NCBI RefSeq assembly: GCF_020497125.1
Contig: NC_059075.1
Location: forward strand, 30,540,003-30,604,002
Direction: 5' to 3'
Length of the DNA stretch: 64,000 nt
Source of the DNA: Mauremys mutica
Lineage: Eukaryota > Chordata > Testudines > Geoemydidae
In this document: positions 1 through 10,325 of the stretch, piece after piece
Numbering within the stretch: the first letter of the stretch is position 1
How the letters are laid out: each line of letters opens with the position of its first letter
Translations under genes and position numbers: made by a program
Notes under the pieces: generated by a model
Seen by the model: only the letters and a program-made list of their open reading frames with translations
Told to the model about the DNA's origin: nothing
Databases searched by the model: none

Positions 1-1079
1 AGTAGGGGACATTCATAAACATAAAAGCAGATTCCTCTGTAAATCCACTGCAAGGAAGAGAGATCCCTCCCTGACCCTGTCAGAGTTGGGAGAGTCTTTG
101 GACCCAGGAACTTAGGCCCTCCTAAGCCGCATGGCCATGATCAAAAGATGCATAGGAGCAGAGCTCCTTCTGTACTGAACTCTACACCAACAGTGGCACC
201 AGCTCAGACACTGACAAAATCTAAGTACTGGGACTCTAAGGACCCAGAACTGTTGTTGTTATCCATGAAGAGCATTCAAAGGGAGATGCATTATGGGCAC
301 CCCTGTAACGGTTCACCAACCACTAAGACTCTAGCTATGTCGACACCAACAGTGCCAGGTGATAAGACTCCATTATTCTCAAGGAGGGCAGAGACTTACA
401 CCTCTCTGGAGGATATGTTCCTCCTACCAGGTCTGAAAACTCCCCTACTGTCGGGGCCATCCTGACTAGGGAGATTATGACTTCAGGAGGAAGCAGGGTC
501 TCTGAAAGAAGTCCACCTTCCTGTTTGCTCCCTGCAGCTTCAGTGGTACCACCACACCATTGATGGAGATGGACCTGACTTTTTCATTGTTAGGAGAATC
601 AAATATACCAGAGGAACTTCCATCAACTCCACTGAGAGAGATCAGCCCAGACAGGGGATCAAAAGTCTCCTGCAACCAGCCTCATCCACCCAACCTAGCA
701 TATCTTTCTCAGAAGCAGTAGTACCCACTGCCGTCAGGGCCTCCACAGCCTACATTTGACCCCTCCTACTTGGTATTGGTACTTGGAGTCCATGCAAACA
801 AGTAGGGAGTCATGTTACCCCTCTCCTCCAAGGGGTCAGTCAGAACCTCATCTGGAACCCACAGAAGAGGAAGAGGATGAGCTGGAATCACCAATACCAA
901 CAGTGAGATGGTCACTCAGGCTTCACTCTCTCCTCCAGATGTCCATTGAAAGTTCCAGGAGTTGCTATGGAGGATGGCATAGGAGTTGCAGATCTCCTTA
1001 AAAGAGATCCAGGACACACTGCATAAACTTCTGGATATCCTACAATCCATGATACTCAGTTGAATAGTGCTCCCGATCA

Positions 1080-1505
1080 GTGAAGCCATACTGGAACTGG
1101 CAAGACCCGTATGATATATGTGACATGTGCCGCTACCCCCAAGAGGGTAGAAAAACTGAGGGAGCAGAGTTCTTCTTTTCCCATCCTGCCCCAAGCTCCT
1201 TGGTTGTTCAGGCAGCCACTGAAAGATCCAGGCAGCATCACCCCAGGGTCACCCCTGCAGATAAAGAGGCCAAATGCTTAGACCTTTTCAGGTGGAAAGT
1301 ATTTATGTCTACTAGCCTCCAATTTGGAATATCAAACTACCAGGCTCTGCTGTTCAAGTATGATTTTATAAATTACATAAAGTTTCTGGGCTTCAAAGAG
1401 AAACTCCCTCAAAAAGACCAGGCTAAATTTCAAGCCCTTACAGATGAAGGCAAGTTAGTGGCCAGAACCTCTTTGCTTGTTGCAGGAGACATAGCATCAA
1501 GATGA
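1080..1505 (+). pseudogene. DIRS copy A gag/capsid-like remnant
   Basis: The 141-codon open stretch contains HPAPSSLVVQAA, CLDLFRWKVF and ISNYQALL. The same blocks occur in order in copy B near 38340-38533 (QPAPNSLVVEAV, RRLDLFGCKVY, VANHPWLI), so this is the gag-like protein of a DIRS element. No host function is implied. The downstream reading is lost at a TGA at 1503-1505. Confidence 0.65.
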
Positions 1506-1730
1506 ATGGCAACTGCCCTAGTGATGTGCTGTCAGTTGTGGCTACACACTTGAAGAGTCCCTAGAAAAGTCCAAAACACCACAGAGGACTTGTGCTTTGA
1601 CAAAACCAGCCTTTTTAATGAAAAGATGGATGATTCCTTGCACTTGTTAAAGGACCCCCAGGGCAGCCCTCCGTTCCCTGTATACACACCAATCCGGTAA
1701 AGATGATTTCATAAGCAGCCGTGCAAACAT

Positions 1731-2553
1731 ATGCCCTTTCTACACCCTTTTATTATTAGTGTTTGTATGAGCCGCCCTGCAAACGGCAAAAGGTGCAATG
1801 ATCTAGATTCACTGCTCCTTCTACATCAGCTGCATCTACTCAACCTCACCCCCTGCAAAAAAAATATTTTTGACAGGACACTCAGAAGCTGTGAACTGAT
1901 GTTGATGCCATATCCACTCAATTCCAAGGTTCACTTTGGTGGTCACCTAGCCCAATTTTCCCACAATTGGAGAATAACAACAGACAGATGGGTGCTGGAT
2001 ATTATCCATCCTAGCTATACCATTAAATGTATCTCTCTATCCCATTCAAAACCCTGTTCCCTATCCATCTTCAGAGATCACTATCACAAGGAGACTCTCC
2101 TGCAGGAGATTGTTTCCTGTCATAGGAGAGAGACTATTGAGAGGATGCCACCTCAGCATCAGGGAAAAGGATTCTATTTGAAATATTTCATGGTCCCCAA
2201 GAAGGGAGGGTGGAGACCTATTCCTTACCTACTTCAACTCAGTGTTTTTATTTGTAAACAGAAATTTTGCATTATCACAATGACATTAGTAATTCCATCC
2301 CTAGTCAAAGACACATGGTTTATAGCTCTTAATGTGAAAGATGCTTATTTTCATGTGTACATTCACCCTTCTCACAGAAGGTTCCTCAGATTTGTAGTGG
2401 GTCCTGACCGCTACCTGTATAGAATTCTTCCATTTGGTTTGCAGCAGTACCCCATGGTCTTTACAAAAGTCTTTGCAGTAGTAGCAGCGCTGCACAGTTA
2501 CAACAGCTCCACCATCCTCCCATACTTAGATTGCTGGCTTCTGAAAGGCAGGT
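1731..2553 (+). pseudogene. DIRS copy A reverse transcriptase remnant
   Basis: The open frame carries RT landmarks: KYFMVPKKGGWRPI, a palm motif in NVKDAYFHVYIHPSHR, RFVVGPDRYLYRILPFGLQ, and the box PYLDCWLLKGR. The usual LDD is LDC here (GAT TGC at 2529-2534), so the second catalytic Asp is lost. The frame is cut by the solo LTR that starts at 2554. After it, at 3283 onward, the same protein resumes with NLEKSILTPTHSIEYIGATL, a typical segment downstream of the RT catalytic box. Confidence 0.75.
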
Positions 2554-3277
2554 TGTCACGGAGTCACCGGGCCAATGTTCTGGAACTACTCCATACGAAG
2601 CCAGTCAGGACTCTGGGGGAGCATGCTTCCTCTCTCTGAGCATTCTGTTGCCAGGGCAAGACGCTTACACAGCTTCAACCTTCCTGGGTCTGACCTCGGA
2701 GCATTCAGCATCCCCTTCCACACTGTGCGTTTCCCATAGTGAATCCACCCGTGCGGGGCTGCTGGGGAAGCCAGAGGGCCCTGCACCCCAACTCTTCAGT
2801 TAGCAGTGACTCTCAGTCAGCATGTAGAACAGAAGGGTTTATTAGTTGACAGGAAGACAGTGTAGGACAGAGCTTGCTATCATAGAAATCAGTGACTTTC
2901 AGCCAAGTCCATGTTGAGGAGTCCTGGGCCAGACAGCCAGGATTCCCCCTCTTCCAGTCTCCCAAGCAGACTGCCAACCTCCAGCTACACGACCTCAGAA
3001 ACCCCCGTTGCTCCTCCTCCTTGTCTTTGTATCGTTTCCCCCTGGGTCTCAGGTTACAGCACCAGTCATAGCATATGTGCAAGCAGCTGGAGCAGCCTCA
3101 CTTGCCCCTGAGGTCTCAGCCAAAGTCACACACCCCTATTCCCAGCACCAACGTATTGGTGCAGCACAAAGGGAAACTGAGGCGCGCACAGTATTCTTGC
3201 AAAACAGTAAAACTCACATAGGCTCAATAGTAAGACTCACATACAACATAACAAGGGAAAATCCCCACTTCGTCACA
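2554..3277. mobile_element. Solo LTR inserted in DIRS copy A
   Basis: The 724 bp element begins TGTCACGGAG and ends CTTCGTCACA, a TG...CA pair whose ends are imperfect inverted repeats (8 of 10). It is flanked by an exact 5 bp duplication CAGGT (2549-2553 and 3278-3282). It carries no internal coding region. The DIRS reverse transcriptase reading continues on the other side once one CAGGT copy is discounted, which supports the boundaries. Length, ends and TSD fit a solo LTR left by recombination of a retroviral-like or Gypsy-like element; the family is not identified. Confidence 0.75.
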
Positions 3278-3555
3278 CAGGTCCCGACCAGAAGTCCTGG
3301 CATCAACTCCATTGCTGCTCCATCTCTTAACATTTCTGGGTATCCGCCTGAATTTGGAAAAATCTATTCTGACCCCGACACACTCCATAGAATATAGAGG
3401 AGCAACTCTGGACTTGAGTCAGGGCAAGGGCTTATTTTGCTACAGACCGATACCATGCCACAATTGATCTAATAGACCAAGTCATGTGCAACCATCAGAT
3501 GTCACTTTGGGTATGCCTCACTCCTCTAGGGCATGTGGCATCATGTACTTATGTG

Positions 3556-4932
3556 AAGGGAAGAAGGAGGATCCGGGGAGCTACAGGCCAGTCAGCCTCA
3601 CCTCCGTCCCTGGAAAAATCATGGAGCAGGTCCTCAAGGAATCAATTCTGAAGCACTTAGAAGAGAGGAAAGTGATCAGAAACAGTCAGCATGGATTCAC
3701 CAAGGGCAAGTCATGCTTGACTAACCTAATTGCCTTCTATGATGAGATAACTGGCTCTGTGGATGAGGGGAAAGCAGTGGATGTGTTATTCCTTGACTTT
3801 TGATGAGGTCTCTCACAATATTCTTGCCGGCAAATTGAAGAAGTATGGGCTGGATTAATGGATTATAAGGTGGATAGAAAGCTGGCTAGATCGTTGGGCT
3901 CAAGGGGTAGTGATCAATGGCTCCATGTCTAGTTGGCAGCCGGTATCAAGCGGAGTGCTCCAAGGGTCGGTCCTGGGGCCGGTTTTGTTCAATATCTTCA
4001 TTAATGATCTGGAGGATGGCGTGGACTGCACCCTCAGCAAGTTTGCAGATGACACTAAACTGGGAGGAGTGATAGATACACTGGAGGGTAGGGATAGGAT
4101 ACAGAGGGACCTAGACAAATTAGAGGATTGGGCCAAAAGAAATCTGATAAGATTCAACAAGGACAAGTGCAGAATCCTGCACTTAGGACGGAAGAATCCC
4201 ATGCACTGCTATAGACTTGGGGCTGAATGGCTAGGCAGCCGTTCTGCAGAAAAGGGCCTAGGGATTACAGTGGACGAGAAGCTGGATATGAGTCGACAGT
4301 GTGCCCTTGTTGCCAAGGCGGCTAACGGCATTTTGGGCCATATAAGTAGGGGTATTGCCAACAGATTGAGGGACATGATCATTTCCCTCTATTTAACATT
4401 GGTGAGGCCTCATCTGGAGTATCGTGTCCAGTTTTGGGCCCCACACTACAAGAAGGATGTGGAAAAATAGGAAAGAGTCCAACGGAGGGCAACAAAAATG
4501 ACTAGTGGGCTGGAGCACATGACTTATGAGGAGAGGCTGAGAGAACTGGGATTGTTTAGTCTGCAGAAGAGAAGAATGAGGAGGGGTTTGATAGCTGCTT
4601 TCAGCTACCTGAAAGGGGGTTCCAAAGAGGATGCATCTAGACTGTTCTCAGTGGTAGCAGATGACAGAACAAGCAGTAATGGTTTCAAGTTGCAGTGGGG
4701 GAGGTTTAGGTTGGATATTAGGAAAAACTTTTTCACTAGGAGGGTGGTGAAGCACTGGAATGGGTTACCTAGGGAGGTGGCGGAATCTCCTTCCTTAGAG
4801 ATTTTTAAGGTCAGGCTTGATAAAGCCCTGGCTGGGATTATTTAGTTGGGAATTGGTCCTGCTTTGAGCAGGGGGTTGGACTAGATGACCTCCTGAGGTC
4901 CCTTTCATCCCTGATATTCTATGATTCTATGA
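3556..4932 (+). mobile_element. 5'-truncated CR1 LINE inserted in DIRS copy A
   Basis: The element encodes the second half of CR1 ORF2: [36 protein letters not shown], the catalytic FADD (4042-4053) and the C-terminal [15 protein letters not shown] block. A short 3' UTR ends in ATTCTATG repeats (about 4915-4932), the hallmark of CR1 3' ends. The reading is broken near 3802 (TGA after the LDF motif, with loss of the SKAF block) and by TAG at 4468. DIRS sequence resumes at about 4933. No target duplication is apparent, as usual for CR1. Confidence 0.88.
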
Positions 4933-5009
4933 AGTGATGCCATTTGCCAGATTCCATTTCTGTTGCCTACAAGCTTGTCTCTGAACAGTATATATACCCT
5001 CAAGGTGAA

Positions 5010-5400
5010 GGCTTCGCTGACATGGTGGAAAGACCCTCAATGTGTATGCATAGACAAACACAAAATGGTAATTACAGATACTCCCTTTCATATAGATGAT
5101 CACATAGCACAAGGTACTTGAACACCTTGGGAAACTAGAGTGCACATAAATCTCCTGGAACTAAGAGCATTCTGAAGCTTGCATGTCATTCTTACCACTC
5201 ACATGATCCTGATATATCCTGATAATGCCAGACAAAATTATGGCAATGTTCTACATAAACAAGCAGAGGGGGCAAAATCCACCCACCATAAGCGGTCAAC
5301 TTATGGAATTGGTGTGTTGGGAACCACATTATGCTGTCATTGCATCTACTGGGTGGCCACAATTCACTGGCAGACAGCCTCACCAGACATTTTGCCACTG
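5010..5400 (+). pseudogene. DIRS copy A RNase H-like remnant
   Basis: Translated in pieces, the region gives NLWNWCVGNHIMLS and GGHNSLAD, which correspond to the end of a DIRS RNase H domain (compare LRLWDFCINHKINQ in copy B near 40450). There are many stops. It follows directly after the CR1 insertion, as expected if the CR1 interrupted this part of the DIRS. Confidence 0.5.
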
Positions 5401-5652
5401 ATCATAAATGGAGACTACATGACTCAGTGGTGAGCAACATCTTCACTTAGAGGGGATCCCCTTCTTGAGATGTTTGCATCCCAGGTGAGCAGGAAGAGTG
5501 ACACATCCTGTTCCATGAGACTTCAGGGACGCAGCTCTGAAGGAAATGCTCTCCTGTTGTCCTGGACAGGCCACCTGAGGTATGCCTTTCCTCCCATTCT
5601 GCTATTACCTCAGGTTCTGTGACAGAGAGCTTGTCATTCTCATTGCTCTCAA

Positions 5653-6500
5653 ATGGCCCAAGCAATTGAAAGCTATTCATTCCTTCACTCACCTGGTGAT
5701 ATCAAATGTCTGATTAGAACCCTCCCACCAGTGATGAAACCAACCCCACAATGGGAACTCATCTTCATATTCTCAACATTGACTAGGCCGGGGTCATCAC
5801 TTATTTTTAGTCAAGGTCCAAATTTATTGGTCAAGGTACAGTCAAGGTCCAGATTCCAGAGAAAATAATAACAATAATGATAAGTAAATACAAAGATTTT
5901 GTGGTCCATTTAAAAGCATCTAGCTAGCAGTCTGGATTTGGTCCATGATCTGCTATTGACTACCCATGGACTAGGCCATTTGAGCTGTTAGCCATGTCCC
6001 ACTTGTCCATAAAAGTTGCCTTCCTGGTTGCCCATCACGTCTGCTAGAAGAGTAGGTGAACTCAGGACCCTGGTGGCTGATCTACCATATGCTGTAGTTC
6101 ACAAAGACAGTCTCGCTATGGCTGCACATAAAATTCACCCCTGAAGTAGTTTTAGATTTCTGCATAAATCAGGCGATACACTTACCTGTGGGTTTTTTCT
6201 GAAGCCTCATATCACCAATGAAGAGAGCAGACTTCATTCCCTCGATGTGAGATGTACATTAGCATTTTACCTGCAAAGAATAAAAATGATCAGAATGCCA
6301 CCTAGATTATTTGTTTCTATAGCAAAATGAATGAGAGGGCAAGCTTTATTCTCTCAAAGAATCCCTAAGTGCATCTTGGGTTGTATCTCCCTTCCTACAA
6401 AAGCAGCCTCAGTAATCATTTCATGAGGTGTCCTTACTTACATTTGCAAAGCAGCAATGTGGAGCTCTAGCCATACTTTCATGAGGTACCACACCCTCTT
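5653..6500 (+). pseudogene. DIRS copy A tyrosine-recombinase remnant
   Basis: The stretch near 5700-5790 reads IKCLIRTLPPVMKPTPQW, then LIFIFSTLTRP. After a small inserted element, 5978 onward reads FELLAMSHLSIKVAFLVAHH. Together these match the N-terminal half of a DIRS tyrosine recombinase (compare LSLGSLACPLNRWG in copy B). The box that should hold the first catalytic Arg (near 6035) is broken by a stop. The element is inactive. Confidence 0.5.
5789..5968. mobile_element. Small hAT-like MITE in DIRS copy A
   Basis: A 180 bp segment starting CGGGGTCATCAC and ending CTACCCATG interrupts the recombinase reading. It is flanked by exact 8 bp direct repeats GACTAGGC (5781-5788 and 5969-5976), the duplication length typical of hAT transposons. 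The ends are weakly inverted (GGGGT versus ACCC). It contains tandem copies of GTCAAGGTCCA. It has no coding capacity. Confidence 0.6.
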
Positions 6501-6599
6501 CAAGCCTCCACAGATGATTAATCCTTTGGGGTGGCAATCCTACAATCCTAAACTGCTTGCAACTTTGCACCCTCTTCCTACCTCAGTATTGCTTGTGAA

Positions 6600-6720
6600 T
6601 CATACACAGTGGAATACAAACGGGTGAGCACTTGAAGAAGAAAAGGAAGTTATTTTATTGTCACTGGAGTTCTCTGAGATCTGTGGTCCCTGTCTATGTT
6701 GCACAACCCGCCTTCCTTCC
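6600..6720. repeat. Internal complementary region of DIRS copy A
   Basis: The stretch contains GTGAGCACTTGAAGAAGAAAA followed by CACTGGAGTTCTCTGAGATCTG, the same two-part arrangement seen at 42020-42126 in copy B. In DIRS elements such a region is complementary to the outer ends of the two terminal repeats and is thought to template their joining in a circular intermediate. Confidence 0.5.
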
Positions 6721-6793
6721 CCTCTGCTTCAGACCTTTAAACAATTTGCAGTAGAGAGAGAACCAGAGGTGGTTGGTCTCCACCATCCTTTAT

Positions 6794-7132
6794 GGAGTTC
6801 TCAAACTTCATTGCACTGCCACTTCTGATAACAAAAATTACTACATGACCCCAGGAGGGGGCCAAAGCTTGAGTTCCGCCACACAGGGCAGGGGGGGTGA
6901 GGTGCGGGTGGCAAAGCCAAAACCCTACTGCTCCTACTGCTCCAGGCGAGGGGTCTGTAACCTGAGACCCGCCACCCAGGGATGAATCCCTCGGGCTTCG
7001 GCTCTGGGCAGCAGGGCTTGGGCTTTTGCTTCAGTCCTAGACCCCAGCAGGTCTAACAACAGCTTTGGTGACCCCATTAAAACAGGGTCGCGACCCACTT
7101 TGGGGTCCCGACCCACAGTTTGAGAACCACTG
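6794..7132. mobile_element. hAT-like MITE near the right end of DIRS copy A
   Basis: The inner ends GAGTTCTCAAACT and AGTTTGAGAACCACTG are inverted repeats of the common vertebrate CAGTGGTTCTCAAACT type. The right flank CCTTATAT (7133-7140) is close to the left flank CCTTTAT, an imperfect target duplication. Internal sequence next to the right end reads GGGTCGCGACCCACTTTGGG. Short Gly/Arg-rich ORFs in it are not genes. DIRS terminal-repeat sequence resumes on the right. Confidence 0.6.
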
Positions 7133-9604
7133 CCTTATATCATTGTTACAAAGCACAAGGAGAGCTAAGATGTAGCCAGTCCCAGGTGTGTAGAGTGCAT
7201 GCATACCCCACAGTAGAATACAGGTAGCAGCCATGCATATTGGGTTACAATAAGGTAACTTCCCTTTTTTCCTCTTGTGAAGTAAAAGAACAGTTTTGTG
7301 CCATCCTTGACAATCTTTAATTTTTTCTTATAAACTGATGATTTGAAGGAAGTTTATAGTTCTTTTATTCATGATCTCCTACCAGGAGAAGCCGTTTGTA
7401 TTCAGACTTCTTTCTTAGATACCTGTGCCCTTAAGTGAGTTTTGTCACCTTCTTTAAAAGCATGTTTTTAAGGTGCTCAGATATGACAGTGATGAGTGCC
7501 ATAAAAATATCGTAACTATAAATAGTTTCCATAATAAAATATGGATATGCAAATAGAACTTGACTTATTTCCTCTCTCCTGGAGCTTCAGCTTTTTTTCT
7601 TGAACATTAACTGTTTTTCTGTTGTGTTTATTATCCCGGGTCCGTGTTTTTATCCTGTTTAAAAAAATACCGTGTCTTTTTGATATAAATTGTATTTGGA
7701 AGTTTTGATCTGAATTAAATAGTTACAAAATTAATAATAGCAGAAGAAAAATGAAAGGTAAATATAGAGACAAGAGAGAAAGATGTGCTCAATTGAGATT
7801 TGAAATGAGATGAAGAGGCAGTGAGGCAGAGAAGTAGAAGATGTTCCAGGTAGCAGAAGTTGCACCAGCAGAGGTGAGATTGGATGGAGGGGCATTCAGA
7901 AAGGTAGTGATTGATATTAGAGTAGAAAAAGGATATGATGTGTTATGGTTTGACATCTGTGTGGCAATAGGCAAAAAGCAATTTATATTCATACTTTCTG
8001 CTTGTTTTTTTAATCTTCATAATAAAGCGTCAGATCACTTCACATACACCTATCTCCCATTGACATCAATGGGAGTTATGTGCCTATATCAGAGACTGAA
8101 TTTTCGGATCTGATTTCACCTGTTTTGGAATGCAAGATTCTTGATTGCCCTATTGTTTAGAAAGATGTCTTGAACATATTCTTGGATTAAGTACTCTAAA
8201 TGTTGATAAATGTTGTTATACTGTACTTTATTTTTAAGACAAAACTTGGCCAGACAGTGAAGGAGTTTGCCAGGAGAAACAATTTTGAAAGAGATAAATG
8301 GCTTTTGCTTTATGACTGCACTTAGACATGAATCGTGTAAAGAAGAGTTGTGTGGCTTTTTCTTTCATAAACAAGCTGGAGATTAATGATTCATTGTCAT
8401 AAAGTTTTAACATTAAAACAATGTTAGGAAACCTTAAAAGACACAGTAACATTTTAGCGAAAATTATCAAATCTGCTTTTTCATCTCTCTTATCAGCACA
8501 TTGTATGATATGGTCTCAAGTTCCCAAAGTGAAAACTTAAGTTGTGAAAATTTAGGTGTTTATATATGGCAAACAAACATCAGTAAGGCTAGATTGTGAG
8601 AATACTAGCTTTAAAATAGATGCCTCTGATGCAATTCAAATAATTGCTATATGAAGAACTTTGGGTTCATTTTGTTTTTATTTTCTTGTTGAATTAATTG
8701 TTGCCATCAGAGTGGTCTGATAGCATCAAACGTGCTAGCTCTCCTACACAGCTCCGTCAGTATAACCCAGTCCTGACCTGTTATCTCTTCTACATTAGTC
8801 ATGTTCCCTTCTTGAGGCAAGATTTATAGTTATGCCATTGCCTCAAGTTTTATGGTGGTTTTGTGATCTGAACAAATACCCACAAATAATTAAGGGTACT
8901 GAGTTTGTTAAATAATCTAGCCCAGTTTTAAACCTTTTTTTCCAGGCATATGGGGATGTTCTGTACCTGTCTTGTTACCTTTTCCTTCTCTTCTTTCTTG
9001 CTCTCCTGACCATCCCTCCTCTGTCCAGGTGCCCTAGTCCAACCTGCTTTGCCATTACTCTACTTGCATGCCCTGCTTTCAACCTACCCAATTCACTGCA
9101 TGGATTCAGGCTTGATATGAGAGTCTAGGGGTAGGAAGAGAGCCAGAAGGTGCCCATGTTAATTAGTGTCTGAAGATGAGGGGATAGCAAAGGGTCACTT
9201 GTGCCCTGCAGTCACTAGCAGCTCTTGGTTTTTCTCATTCTCTTCCCCCTGTCAAATGGAAATTATTGGAAGATCCTTCTTCTTTTGAGTTTCCTTGGGG
9301 GAAGGAGCCCAGAGTGTCTCATCGCACCCTGTAATGGTAGCTTCTGCTGTTGAGCAGTGAACATATTCATCTGATTCCTACTGCTCATTTTAAAACTTTT
9401 TTGGTGTTTTTATTTTTTTGTTCCTCATCTGCATTGACCAACTCATTCTTGTCCCTTAAAACAAACTTTTCATTTTAAAGCAAACAGATAGGAAAGCTTG
9501 GGGTTAGAGAGGAAGTAGGGGTGCAAAGTAATTTGGCAACTCTCAGCTATTTCAGCAACTATTCTCCAGAAAAGCTGTGACTCTTACTAGTTCATTGAAT
9601 GAGT

Positions 9605-9703
9605 AAAAGCAGCAAAGAGTCCTGTGGCACCTTATAGACTAACAGACATATTGGAGTATGAGCTTTCGTGGGTGAATACCCATTTCGTCGGATGCATCAG
9701 ATG
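9605..9703. repeat. Short retroposed repeat with 12 bp flanking duplication
   Basis: The 99 bp unit contains CAAAGAGTCCTGTGGCACC, TATAGACTAACAGAC and GAGCTTTCGTGGGTGAATACC, a sequence I recognise as common in turtle genomes. It is flanked by CATTGAATGAGT (9593-9604) and CACTGAATGAGT (9704-9715), 11 of 12 bases identical, which fits LINE-driven insertion. I do not assign a family name. Confidence 0.6.
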
Positions 9704-10139
9704 CACTGAATGAGTGTTTACTCAAATTCCAGTTGTGTGTGCGCAAAACTTGGCCTCCCGTGGGCAAAGTTAGGGGTATTTTCCCAAGTCCACATATGAC
9801 TTTTACAGCGTAAATTAAATGTCAAGCTGCAACATGAAGATGCAGCTAGTTACCTTTTTTGGTTTGAGTTGAACCATCTGTATATATAGCTTGATTTCAG
9901 TATAGTCGTTCCATGTGAAACTCTCCCTGACACCAAGGACCAAATTGAACCTCGGCATAAGCAGACAAAACTCCCCCCCCCCACCCCCCCCGTGAGAGGG
10001 TGTGCTCATGCCAGGGTAAACTTAGTCCCATAGTTTTGCATTTGGTGATTGTGGTGGTGGGAAGGTTGGTAGGTCTCAGTAGGTTTGAACTTACAGGCAA
10101 GGTTGGATCTTAGTATGGTTTCAAACAATAATATGATAT

Positions 10140-10325
10140 TTGCAGTGTTGTTTTAGCCATGTTGGTCCCAGGATATGAGAGAGACAAGGTGAATGAGGAA
10201 ATATTCAAATCTCAGGAAGAGCTCTGTGTAACTCAAAAGCTTGTCTTTTCCACCAATAGAAGTTGCTCCAATTAAAGATACTATTTCACCCACCTTGTCT
10301 CGCTCAGTGTGATATAAGCAGTTTA
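10140..10325. repeat. Dispersed reptile repeat (TAGCCATGTTGGTCCCAGGATA type)
   Basis: The segment contains TTAGCCATGTTGGTCCCAGG, GAGAGACAAGGTG, AAAGCTTGTCTTTTCCACC and CACCCACCTTGTCTCGCTC. GAGACAAGGTG near the left and CACCTTGTCTC near the right are inverted, so the unit folds on itself. A related fragment in the other orientation occurs at 54805-54895. The family name is not assigned. Confidence 0.5.

Larger units (their letters stand above)
1..7275 (+). mobile_element. Old DIRS-type retrotransposon, copy A (left end outside the window)
   Basis: Degenerate coding matter runs in the order of a DIRS element: gag-like Ser/Pro-rich and capsid-like parts (about 148-1505), reverse transcriptase (about 2080-2540 and continuing after 3283), RNase H-like (about 5010-5400), tyrosine-recombinase-like (about 5650-6500) and an internal complementary region (about 6600-6720), ending in a terminal-repeat remnant near 7140-7275. 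Many stops and frameshifts show that it is dead. It lies in an upstream TRIP11 intron. Four later insertions interrupt it: a solo LTR, a CR1 and two hAT-like elements. Its coding blocks resemble those of copy B but are much more diverged. Confidence 0.75.

Noticed and set aside
1731..2639. A 302-codon open frame that looks like a gene
   Set aside because: Its content is DIRS reverse transcriptase with a lost catalytic Asp, and the last codons run into the solo LTR.
6773..7234. Short open frames on both strands
   Set aside because: They fall in a hAT-like MITE and the DIRS terminal region and show no protein features.
9971..9992. Poly-C run as a possible structured element
   Set aside because: A simple low-complexity run with a single interrupting A; nothing else supports a function.
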